Positions 13,337 through 24,304 of a stretch of 64,000 bases of DNA are shown here, in pieces. The stretch's first letter is position 1. The number at the start of each line of letters is the position of its first letter. The DNA comes from Sitta carolinensis (taxonomy: Eukaryota; Chordata; Aves; Passeriformes; Sittidae): NCBI GenBank assembly GCA_032173965.1, contig CM063290.1:10379501-10443500 (forward strand), in the 5' to 3' direction. Both the position numbers and the translations under genes were made by a program. The notes beneath the pieces were generated by a model. It did not search any database. It was not told the origin of the DNA and was given only the letters and a program-made list of their open reading frames with translations.

Positions 13337-14743
13337 CCAGGCACAGGATTTGTCTGGCCCCGGTACAGCTTGTACACGTCCTGAAGAGCCCTCGCCATGC
13401 CCCCACAGCAAGAGGGTGTGGAGCAGTAGGTGGAGGTCAGGGTGCCTGCATAAAGCAGGAACACCCGGGAACAAACACAAGGTTGGTCACTTAAAGGTGG
13501 CACATGCCTTAGAGTGTACATAAGCATGGGTGAAGGCTGAGCTGGTCTGCCTTTGGGCAGCTGTGAATTTGTAGATTATCAAGCAGATCGTGGATGAGAT
13601 CAAGCCTGGTACAGGAAGTTTGAATGAGACTCATATAACTGTGGTATTAAGTGCAGCCAAACTGCATGTCTTCACTTTAATGCATTTCTCTGCAGAAGGC
13701 ATGAAATTCAGATACTCTTTTAGAATAAAGGAAAATAGAAAATTTTACCTAATCCTAAATTAGGTAAATTCAGAATCCTGAATTCTTTGATTCAGTGAAA
13801 AAACATAAAGTGTTTGTCAGTGTTCTTCACAAACTATTTCACATCGTTAGCTTTTTAACAAAGATGTCTTTTCACACTGGTGTTTTTGAACATTTCAATG
13901 CGAGGTAAGCCAGACAAACAAGTACATTAGACTGAAGGATGTACGGTGCCTATTAGATGGCGTCATTGCACCAAAGCTTCGTTCCGTGGCCAAATTGCAG
14001 GAAGAGGCAGCATTTGCTGTGATCCTCTTCCCTGGCTGCCCCAGCATTGCTGTGCCTGGGGCACTGGTGCAGGGTTACATGGCTGCCATGGTAGGAGCTG
14101 ACTTCTGAAGCTTTTGGAAATCCTGACCTACTTTCTGCCCTTTAATGAAGCATATGTAGCATTTAACTTTTCTGGGGCCACTCCAGGTTTTCAACCAGCA
14201 CAGCCAGGGTAGGGACACCTCAGTGACTTGCTTTGATCAGGGTTCATTCTTACAGCCTGGGACCTGCTTGCAGGCTATCCCAATCTGCTGCCTCCTGCAC
14301 AGTTAAAGGAGCTCCTGTACTGGGGCAGAACTCTGCAAATGCTCTAGGGACCCTAAGAATTTCATGTCTCCATAGAGACTATAATCTCATTTTCTCTTTT
14401 TTTCAAAACAGCCTCATTTTCACAGGAATTCATGGGGTTTTTCCTAATTATCCTCTAGCGAGTCTCCCTTTTTTTTTGCCTGTATCATTTTTTAATTTGT
14501 TTGTTTGGAGGCGGAGGAGAAGCCTCCAAGGAGAGATGAAAAGCCATGCATGGCAGTTCTGCTTGGCTGCTGTGGTGCCGCCCCTGTTCTGTCAGAGCAG
14601 GGGAAGGTTGCTATTACCATTCCACAACGCGTGGCCCTAAGTTATTCTTGCTTTCCTAAGCAGTTTGAATTTGCTGCACAGATATTTCTGTTAACCTCCA
14701 TTTCCACCCTCGTTGCTTGACCCAGTGCCCGAGTGGCCTCTCC

Positions 14744-14776
14744 TACTGACCCTGTGTCTCTCTCCTTGCTCTCCAG
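14744..14776 (+). promoter_or_regulatory. LPP: Branch point, pyrimidine tract and 3' splice site of large LPP exon
   Basis: TACTGAC at 14744-14750 is close to the branch-point consensus, with its adenine at 14749, 27 nt before the end of the intron. It is followed by a CT-rich tract (GTGTCTCTCTCCTTGCTCTC) and the CAG at 14774-14776. The spacing is typical of a strong vertebrate acceptor and fixes the start of the exon at 14777. That start leaves the LPP reading frame in phase 0. Confidence 0.85.
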
Positions 14777-15450
14777 GGCTCTGGGACCTCAAGCAGCTCC
14801 GCTGCCACCACCCCATCCGTGTCCACTCCTGTCACTGGCCACAAGCGGATGATCATCCCCAACCAGCCTCCCCTCACCGCCACCAAGAAGTCCACTGCCA
14901 AGGGCCCGGGGCAGCCAGCGCCCATCCCGGTCACTCCTGTTGGCACCCTGAAGCCGCAGCCGGTGCCGGCCTCCTACGCCACGGCCTCCACGCCGAGCCG
15001 CCCGGCCTTCAACGTGCAGGTGAGGACGGCGCAGCCCAGCCCGCACTACCAACCGCCCAGGCGCAGCCCGGGCACTATGGCAGCCTGGGGCCCGGCCAGC
15101 CTTACGCCCCCGTGCCGGCCCGCCAGCCCGCCGCCCCTCAGTACGGAGCGCCGCAGCCCCACGGGCCTGGCTACGGCTACGGGCCCGCGCCTGGCCGGCC
15201 CGCCGAGCCCGCCTACGGGTACGCGCCGCCGCAGGGCCGCTACCAGGACCCCTACTACGGGGGGTACGGCGGCAGGAACGGCTCCGAGGCGCCCTACGTG
15301 CCACAGAGCTCCTGGAAGGCCGAGCCGGCGTATGCCTCCAGTAATGCCATGGGCCAGGCTCCCCCTGGGCTCTACCAGCCAGCGGGCACCAAGAAGACCT
15401 ACATCACTGACCCAGTGCTGGCCCCACAGCCGCCCGCCCTGCAGCAGAAG
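14777..15450 (+). CDS. LPP: LPP large internal exon (Pro/Gly/Tyr-rich linker), with an apparent 1-base frameshift
   Basis: LPP is a zyxin-family adaptor found at focal adhesions, cell-cell contacts and, by shuttling, the nucleus. It links the cytoskeleton to signalling through a proline-rich N-terminal half and three C-terminal LIM domains. This exon encodes the linker between the N-terminal export signal and the LIM domains. In the first frame (from 14777, phase 0) the protein has VSTPVTGHKRMIIPNQPPLT, then GTLKPQPVPASY and FNVQVRTAQPSPHYQPP, all characteristic of LPP. From about 15058 the LPP sequence continues one frame over: QPGHYGSLGPGQPY, a Gly/Tyr-rich section (GYGYGPAPG, AYGYAPPQGRYQDPYYGGY, GRNGSEAPY), then TKKTYITDPV and PALQQK. 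The donor AAG|GTAAGA follows at 15450/15451. The exon is 674 nt but both flanking introns are phase 0, so 675 is expected. The simplest reading is one base missing at about 15053-15066, which would shift the frame and give a stop at 60447-60449 in the next exon. The exon is strongly GC- and CpG-rich compared with its introns, a context prone to sequencing error. Identity as LPP is near certain; whether the frameshift is biological is not known. Confidence 0.95.
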
Positions 15451-18400
15451 GTAAGAGATGCCAGGGGTCACTGCCATTCCTGGGAGAGCCACAGGGCTGA
15501 AGGTGGCCTGGGACACTCTTTGAAAGGTGGTGGGGGTTAAGGCAGTGCTATCGGAGGTATGGGGCAGGTCTCCCTACTTATGGGTTCTGAAAAGCTGGAA
15601 ATAGGGAACTCTCATCTGCTTTGTAAAGAGCCTCTTCAGGGCCTCAGAAAAAGTGTCAGCCTCAAATGGTGAGATGGTGTCACATGTGGGAGCATGGTGT
15701 CAGCCCATGGCAGGGAAGGAGGTTTTGTCCCTGTGACATGCTGTTGTCTAGGGAGCTCCCTGGCCATGCCTGCATGGCTGAGCTGGTGTCTTTTCTTCTG
15801 GGCATTCCCAAAGCGAAGTGAGAGGTTGGGTGTGAGCTGCTTCATGTGCTTGTGGACATCCGTGGTTCAACAATTAGTCCTCCCTGTCCTCAGGCAGATG
15901 GGAGGTACACGAGAGGCTGGTTTTGATTGTGGTTCAGAGTGATTGCGGAGGTTGTCCTCTGGTGTGTCACTGTTCAAAGATCACTTATCACTGAAACCAC
16001 ATGGAAATGAGTACCCACAGAGCTTGGCTCTGGTTTTCCTCTCCAATGTTGGTACACCAGGTGGTCCCCATCCCTTTCAGCAAGTGCCTGGACTTCACAA
16101 AGTGAAGTCAATTTGAAATAGAAAGTTAAAGTGGGTCTACCTGGTTTCTCTGCCCAAGCCGATCCTGCCTGGCTTTTATCACTTCTGCTGGTGGCCATCT
16201 CTAATGTGTCTCTGGGAGGACAGAGGTGTTTTAGCTTTGTGGGGCCCACGTTGTGGAACTGAGGTTCCACAAAGGGTGAGGCAATGATGCTGTTGCTGCC
16301 GAGGCCCACCTTGGCACTTCTGAGCACATCCGTGCTCTTGAGTTTGTGGGTGCTCACAGGAAAAGGGGAAAAGCCTCTGGTACATAACAGAAAGCCTGTC
16401 CCTTTGTCATTTCCTTCTCTACAGCACACAGATGGTCTTCCCTGAATTCCAGGTTTCCTGACAGCAGGAACTTTGAAAGGCAAAGATGTTTTTTGAGGCG
16501 GTGTAGAGAGGGCAAGAAATTACAGAAGTCCTTGAAATATTATCTACTAGCAGCTAAGAAACTGCTTTTTCTCTTTTCTTCCCCTTCCTTAACAAGAAGC
16601 TTTGGATCAGGGAGAGAAGCAATAAACTCTCAGCTCTGCAGGTACTTGGTATAGAGCATAGACTGAAAAGTAGAGAAAGATACAAAATTTGCACATAGCC
16701 TTAGCTGGTGTAAATGTTTGTGGTTCCAGTGGAGTCACTGAGGAAATGCTGAGGTACAGCAGATCCATATATAGACTTCTATAGATACAAGTAGGCTTAT
16801 ATATATAAAAAATTTAAAAACTGTAGTTCAGTCAGCATCTCTATGGAAACGCAAATCATCTTGAACCACAAACAGCACAAGCCTGTTAGTCTCATTTGCA
16901 TTACAAAGCTGGAGGGACAATTTAATTTAGCTCAAGTTTGGGGTTTCATGTATGCCTATATATATTTATATATACATGTTGGTGTGTGTGCACGTGGCAC
17001 TTGCAAATGCACATGCAGAAATATTTCATAAGTATCTCTATAAAAAACAATTCTTCCACAGAACAGACTATCATCTGCTTGATGATAAATCCCTCCAGAA
17101 ACTTTCTTTCTCTTCCAACTTGCTAAATAGCTGTTTTCTTACCTGTTTCATTTTTAAGCTTACAAATCTTCTGTAATATATTGGTGACAGGCTTTGCCTT
17201 TAAAGCAGTGTTGTCCAGCCCTACCACGTGCTGTTCTCTTCCTTTGTGGAATAACTCATTCATAAAATCGACTTTGGGAATTATTTTATTTAAAAAGGAA
17301 AAAAAAGGCTATGTTAGAGCCAGATATCTGTTAGGGAGAATTGTCACTGTAATTTGATTTGGCTATCATGTGAATTATAATGTCTTTTCCTACACACACA
17401 CACATGATTCTGTATTTGGTTGTGTTTTGCCGTTTCAAGGTTGATTTGTCAGTTAAGCAAACAGAAAGGGCAAGAAGCATTAACACATATCACATAAAAT
17501 GTAAGATGACCTTTAGGAATTTTTCTTCTTGCAAGGGAATGATTTTAAAATATCAAACAATTTCCAAATATATTCAGAAAAGTGCACGCCTAATCTTGAA
17601 CACAGTTTGTGTGCAAATTATTAAGGATGTTGTAGCAAATCCATCTCAGATTAAAGTTCATGGTCCTTAATTCTAACATACACTATGATCCATCAATATG
17701 AGGGGCAAAATATTTCATTAAATTTGTTTCATGTTTTTAAAGGGCAAAAATAAAGGTTTATATTTGGCATTCTGGCTAGGAAGAGGTTCGTGACACTTTG
17801 GCTCTGTATTTTTTGCTGTGTACTAATCATGTTGAAGTCGCTGCTGATCCAAAATAAATCTGGATTGGTATGGGAACAGCAAATAATCTGTACTGATTCT
17901 TAAATCCTGCTGAAAACAATGAGTTTTACTCACACACAATTCCACATTGCATTCTGTCCTTGGGCCACTTACAGAGTGAGAGTCATGCATGTGAAGTCTC
18001 TGGGCATTTTAGTCTCTTGCAGCACCCTGTCTAGCATTAGTGCCCCAGTCTTAGTTAGGAAATGATCTGGTGGAGTGCATGTCCTCATTTAAACCTTCAT
18101 GTGCTTCAACAGCCAGAAAACCTCATGATCTTTCTCTTGTAGATGGTGGGTGGTGGGGACTTCTCTAGGAGCAGCAGCAGAATTCTCATGAGACCTTTTG
18201 GCTCCTCTCATGCTCTTGCTATGCCTGCTCAGACCAAGTCAAAATCTGAAGCCTCTCTCTTAACTTCTCCTCTCCCAAAGGGCAAGAGGGCACAAGGCCA
18301 GGGTGGCTCATTAGGTGCACTCATTTCTGGCACTAGGATGTCCATAGAAGATGTATGACAAGGCCCGTTTCTGGCATGGGGTATTTTCAGAACTTTTGCC

Positions 18401-19190
18401 CCGTGGCCAAAGCAGGACTGGTAAACTCCTGCCGCTGACCAGCTCATCTATCACCAAATGTTTCTGTGCTGGACTGGCTAAGACACCAAAAACCCTTGTT
18501 GTGTTCATGTATCTCGAGATAGATCTAGGTCCTTTCACTAGTTTTGGTCATTTTTGAGACACTATCTTATCTCCCAAGTGGATTTGTGGACCTTTTAGGG
18601 ACCTCATGTATCTTCTGGTGTATTTGAGGGGTGGCTTTGGGAGATCTGTTCTTCCTAGATCTCAGATTCCAGCTATTCTAATTCTACTCCTAGGCTTTGG
18701 GAAGCACATTCCTTCCCAAAGGGACCTTCATGTTTTCAACATCTCAGCTAGGTACCACTGAAGCCATTTGAGGAAGCTTTGTGGCTCTGTTTCAAAATGA
18801 TAGTAATCTTAACAAAAACATTGAAATCTTGAGAGTTATTTACCAATTTGGTGAGAACAGAAGTGTCTTGTAGCTCTGATTTAGTACAGCATACACATCC
18901 ACATTCCTTTTCTGTAGATTTTCTGGAAGGAGAAAGGGAGCAATGTCCCTTTGGTAGCTGTGTATGTTCTCCCAGGCATGGCACAAGTGCCTGAGTTCCT
19001 TAACCTGGCCAGCCATGGGTCTCAATATCCCCATTCACATGAGGCATCAGTGCATATGGAGCATGACCTCCTCTTCAGACAGCTCTTCACACCTTTCCAG
19101 GTGAGCACCATGAAAAGTGTGGAGGCGCTGTAAACCAGAAGGATTTCAAGAGGCAGCTCATGCTTGTGGTGTGGTTTAGGTGGTGGTGGC

Positions 19191-19281
19191 CGCTCGTGAC
19201 TAGCGGACCTCAGCTGCCGCGTGGTTTCCGCACTGCTGGAGGTGATTTCTTTGCTGCCTGCTGCACCCGGCCCTGACGTGG
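19191..19281. promoter_or_regulatory. CpG-rich intronic patch with a TGACGTGG motif
   Basis: About eight or nine CpG dinucleotides fall within about 90 bp (clusters at 19191-19205, 19218-19230 and 19268-19278), while the surrounding intron has almost none. The patch ends in TGACGTGG at 19274-19281, which fits the ATF6/XBP1-type element and overlaps a CRE half-site. CpG retention suggests low germline methylation and hence possible regulatory activity. No TATA box, transcript or coding exon is apparent. It could also be the GC-rich remnant of an old insertion. Confidence 0.3.
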
Positions 19282-22200
19282 TCTCATGCAGCTTGCAGTG
19301 CCCAAAAGGGACTGTGACAGCTCGCTGTTATCTCGTTTTACACTGCTTTTGTCAGTTTTTCCACTGATTTAATACCTGTGATGGAGACATTCGTTTGGAA
19401 GTTTCATCTTTGCCTCAGAAACATATGCTCACCAGTGCCCTTCGCTATGACTGATGCACTTCTCTTGTACTGGTTTAATAATTTTCACAGTCTGCCATCA
19501 CTCACATAAAGGAGATACCTCCGGCACTTGTGTTTGAACCGAGAGTAATTCTCTTGCTGTTTGCTGTTAATTTAGCGACTAAAAATTTTTCTTTCTCTGC
19601 AGATGAATAAAAGCAGTCTGCCAGATTCCCTCCTGCTGTCACAGGGATATATTCCTTTCTAGTGTTGCTTTTGACTTGTGGGGAAAGACAGGCAGCTTGC
19701 TTTACATTGCTTGCCTCCCCCAGAGTGTCTTCTCACCCAAAATTTTATGTCTTCACCTGAGTGTCTTCTTCACAAAAGTCAAGTATCAAAAAATTTCAGT
19801 GGATGGAACTTGGAGACAGTGTGAAATGATGATTGAAGTTGGTTTTCTGTCAAAGTGGGACAGTAGCTTTCCGTAGTTTTAATATGCTCAAATAAAGCAA
19901 AACAAAGTAAAATTAAAAAGGATTATTTAAAATATTCTACTTTGGCATTTAATGAACTAAAGAAGACTGAAAGCTAATGTAAAATGAAATAGAAGGTGAA
20001 ATTCTGAAATTCAGAGTTGAATCTGCGAGTAGTGTGACATTTCAAAATTTCCAGATGAATATGCAGTTCTTTCTACCCTGAGAATAGCAACAAATGTCAA
20101 AATGTTGACATTCTTCACAAAATAGTAATTCAGAGTTCTAACCAGCACTAGCTGTATATCAGCTGCTGACTCTGTCATTGCTTCTGGGTAGATTAAATTA
20201 AATACTGTTGCTTCTGTTAAAATGAGGAGGAGGGGAAAGAAGGCAGTTATGTCTAACAATAAGATGAGAAGCTCAGGACCTGTGGTACTGTGGCACTGAG
20301 AATGATATTTTCCTCTTCAAGTTATTATAAATCTCTGCCTGAAAATCTTTGTGGGTTTTTTTCAGGTGAATAGGTTTCAGAATTTCATTTCAGAATGCTG
20401 TCCTTATCCTGACTGCAGGAGTCTGACACAGTCTGGTTTATACCCTAGACTTTTGAAAGAGCACAATTCTTGGCTTGAAATGTGTTTAATATGTTCATTT
20501 GAGAACTTTACTCTTTGTTCTTTGTATTATATTTTTATTATTTAAGCACTCCATATAGCAGGAACCAGCTGATGACAGAGCAATTAATCAGTTTTTTCTC
20601 TTAGGAATCATATATTTGAATTGTTTTCCTGAAATAGTGAAACAAAGAGTTGCCAAACAATTATCTTGAAGTTAAAGATTACAGGGAGCCTTGCAGTTAC
20701 AGGAGTAAGTCAGGTCAGCATATACTGAAAAACCAACTTAAATTTACAGCTTCAGGATGCAGCTTTTGCAGCTTTAGCCTTTAGTCCGCCACAATGGGTT
20801 AGAAATATAAGAGGAATAATTGAGAAAGAGGCTTTTGGCATAATACCTGGATGTTCTTTCTTGCTCCTTCTTAAAATAAGCTGAGGACAATGCCTCCACA
20901 CATGATAAGGCATGGGGCAACCTTGAAGTTAATCAAGGGCTCTGCTTCTGTGCTGGTTAACTATTGATAACCAAGGTTCCACCTTGAGGGATCCTGCCAG
21001 ACTGTGTTACAGGCTAACATAAGAATTTTGGGTTTGAGGTCGTAAGGTGCAATGAGTGTATACTTGCATAATATCGGGAGGCTGGCTGATTTCCAGGCAG
21101 TGGGGCTTGCCTGAGCCCTGGGGCTGCCTGAACTCAGGTCTCTAAGGGGCAGCCTGGTCTGGAGCATGATGAGACAAGGATGGTTGGCCTTGCTACTGGT
21201 TTACAGCCTTCAGTACAGAAAGCAGCACCCATAAAAGTGAGTGCCACTTAATTTGCAGGCAGGTTATGGCTATTGTGTGTGATGGTGCTGCTGATTACTG
21301 GAGGAGTTGATTCTCCTTCCATTTTAAAATACACTCCTGTCCAACCGCACTTTAATTCTTTTAAAGCCAAAGCACCAGAGCGTGTGAGGAAGCTGTTCTT
21401 CTGTCAGATAACCTCTGTATCATTGTCAAGTTTATTGCAATGAAGCCAGAACCTGGATGGGTAGAGAGACTTGTCCAAGGTTAGGCACCAATTGATTAGG
21501 AGAGTTGAGCAGAACAAGGAGACATGGAGCATCCAGGTGTCATCCAGGTCTCTGGCTGCCCTGTTGGTGTGAATCTCTTCAGGCTTATGGCCCGATGGTA
21601 ATGCCAGTGTTAGGAGAAGTCACTATGCTCACAACACAGTGACAACATAGACATTGTTTTGGGTGATGTCCTGCTTTAGCCATGCCATTTGGAGTGAATC
21701 TTCCTACATTTGAGTGGTTTCCCCACTGACCTCTCTGAAGCATATTTGCAGTCTTATCCAGTTTTTAATGGCACATATGCAGATAAAATATGTAATGGTT
21801 TGTTACTGAAGCACCACTTTGTGTAGGGGGCTGTGCACAGTTTAAAAGAAGAATCATTTTTCCATGGATAGGGATGGTTGTGCATAGATAGGCTCTTGAG
21901 CCTAGTAGTTGAATGAGCAGGCAAGTTAGAAAACTATCATTGTGCACAGCGAGTAGTGCCAGCCACGTAGGATCCCACCAAAAATAGATATTCAGTTGTA
22001 AAGACTACAAAGTAGTCTACAATATCTGCTGATATAATATTTGTTTAATCCAAAAATAATGGTATGAAGCAGTTGCTAATATATGGTTACATTTACTGAT
22101 CATAAATATTCTGGTGTTAAACTAACTTTGGCCTCCACATAATGGGTTTCCTGTTAAGATTTACCTCTGAATAACTATAAAGAAACATGATATAGTAAAT

Positions 22201-24260
22201 TTAGTAGCAGCTTTGGGGGGAAAAAAGTTTTTTAAAAAAAGAAGAGGTTTCCTATCACAGGCTGAGAGAACTCCTGCAAGGCAAACAGAATCTGCAATTA
22301 CACTGACAGTTTTGTTCTTAAATGAAAATAATAGTGAATTATAAAGCTGTAAAATTGTTTTCACAACAATATTTTGTTTTTATAACTCATACTATTTCAC
22401 TTAGTAGCTGCCTGGCTCCAGAGCAAGTTACATAACATGATCTTATGAGTATGATGCCTCAACTTTTTGTCTAGGGAATTAATTTAAGGGCTCTAAACTT
22501 TCCAGTCACATTTTCTTCTTTGTTCCAGACTCAGTATATTCTCTCTGCTGGAAAAAATATCAGATGAACTGTGTCTTGCTTGTAGCAGAGTAATGTTCAT
22601 ATGCCTCTTTATCCACGCTAATAGGGCAGTGACTTAATTTCACATGGCTCCTCAAAATAGTCCAGATTGAAATGGGCCATCTAAAGTCATCTACACAAAA
22701 CAAATTAGAAGTGTGGAGCTGCTGTGTGTTAGCTGATCAATGTAGCATTAGCAAGGATTTTCCACAGTGTGGTTTAGCACCAGCACAGACAGACGAATTA
22801 TTCTTACTGTCAGTATCACTTGTCCTCCCAATTAAATATTTTTCTGAACAAACAAACAAAATTTCCTCAAATGAGTTGGCTGTAACTTAACCTGACTTAC
22901 TAGGATTAGTTTAGTGATCAGTAAAATGGAATCACACCTGAGCTATAATATGCAGCAGATTAACTATCATAATTTTCATCCATCATTGCCTAGTTGTTCT
23001 CTACTTTACCAACACCCAAAGAATCTTTTTCAGGGGTTTTCTCCAGCTTTGTGAGAGCTGGTGGTTCATTAAATTAAGTTGTTGCTGCGATAGAGCTTAA
23101 AGTGAAAACTCATGCCTTTTCCATGGAGAAAAATGGTCGAAGTGGACAGGGAAGCTCCTGCTGTGTATATGCCACTGGTGGATTCCTTCTAGGCTGTCAC
23201 CAGGAAGCTTGGTGAATTTTATTTTGCAGTCCAAGTCGGTCAACAGAAGAAATTTTTGTGAGGAAGTACCCTGCAACATTTGTATTGTTTTAAACCTCTG
23301 TTTTGTGTGTATCTTGCAGACTCAAAGATTCAGGTGACACCTGTGTTTTCCTGATCTGATGATCAGCATCAGAAAGGTGCCCTGTGTCTCCTTCTCCAGC
23401 TTGTGTTAGAAAGCTTCTTTTATGTTCCTTGCTGCATCAAAATCCTTTCCCCCTCCTATTATGCAATACTTGTGACCTCTCTTTCCACAGGCTGCATCCC
23501 AAAAGCATGCTTTAGAAACACATCAATTCTTGCACGACCTCATTTGAATACTTCAGTTCAAACTTTTCTCCTGAACCCATTTTCTCAACTGCATTTCCCG
23601 TCATCTAGATTTTTCACAACTTTTACATGTTTCTACATCACTTTCCCTCAGGGTTCTTGTCCTCCAAGTCTTAGGCTTAAAATTAGGCCTTTTGCTGCTG
23701 TAGAATTTCCAGATCACTGAGCAAGTGGTGGATGAGTATTTCTAGTAGATTTTTTCAGTACAGAGAATAATGCAGTTGTACTATAGGCAAACGTGGCTCT
23801 GTAGGTACCAGAGGGTGTTGGGAGTGCATGTGTTTTTGTTTGTTTCTTTATGAAGTTGCTCACCAATAAATATGTCCAAACATAACTTTCAAATCTGAAT
23901 TCAGCTTCCCACCCACCTTTCTGTACCATATCACCATCAGGTCACCTTCTACTGAATAAATACAGAACAGCAATTAAAACCATATGTGTAATTAAAAGAA
24001 ATTCAGCATAAATTTAAATAGCATGAAGATAAGAAAGGTAGACGGATAAAGACAACTGGAAGCTCAGTTCTGTATGACCTGCTTTTGAATAAACAGCATT
24101 CTATTCCACAGTCAATTATCCAAAAAGTACAATGTGTTCTGTTGCCAAAAAAAGGTTGTCAGATAGAAGTGGTTAGTCAAAAGGACACATGCACTGGAGT
24201 GAACATTAGTCTATTGTATTCAGTATAATATTGTACAAACAGAGATGGCTTGTTACTGGC

Positions 24261-24270
24261 TTTTTTTCTT

Positions 24271-24303
<33 letters not shown>

Positions 24304-24304
24304 T
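24261..24304 (+). repeat. T-rich low-complexity tract
   Basis: Runs of T are broken by single C residues, ending in an uninterrupted run of about 20 T. No adjoining retrotransposon body is recognisable on either side, so it looks like a simple tract and not the tail of an inserted element. Confidence 0.8.

Larger units (their letters stand above)
1..14776 (+). other. LPP: LPP intron (3' part), noncoding
   Basis: This stretch is the downstream part of an intron of LPP, ending at the acceptor before the large exon. It is AT-rich, with stops in all frames and no recognisable protein. I looked for the upstream LPP exon (the nuclear-export-signal region with its LDAEIDSLTSILAD-like sequence) and did not see it, so the intron probably starts outside the window. 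It contains a sense CR1 3' end near 2.7-3.0 kb, an old hAT-like element near 9.8 kb, a CTCF-like motif near 13.3 kb, a run of 13 G at 1343-1355, a run of 13 A at 1667-1679, and T runs at 4801-4814 and 5824-5839. The rest has nothing I can name. The intron assignment rests on the flanking exon; a very short exon could have been missed. Confidence 0.85.

Noticed and set aside
14789..15304. 171-codon antisense open frame
   Set aside because: It is the Arg/Gly/Ala-rich shadow expected opposite a GC-rich exon and has no family likeness.
14713..15540. A single 275-codon open frame spanning the large exon
   Set aside because: Its first half is out of the LPP frame (and its start lies in the intron), and its end runs past the GTAAGA donor. 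Only 15058-15450 of it is LPP coding sequence.
16251..16272. 9-bp inverted repeat TTGTGGAAC/GTTCCACAA
   Set aside because: An arm of 9 bp with a short loop is expected about twice in a window of this size by chance.
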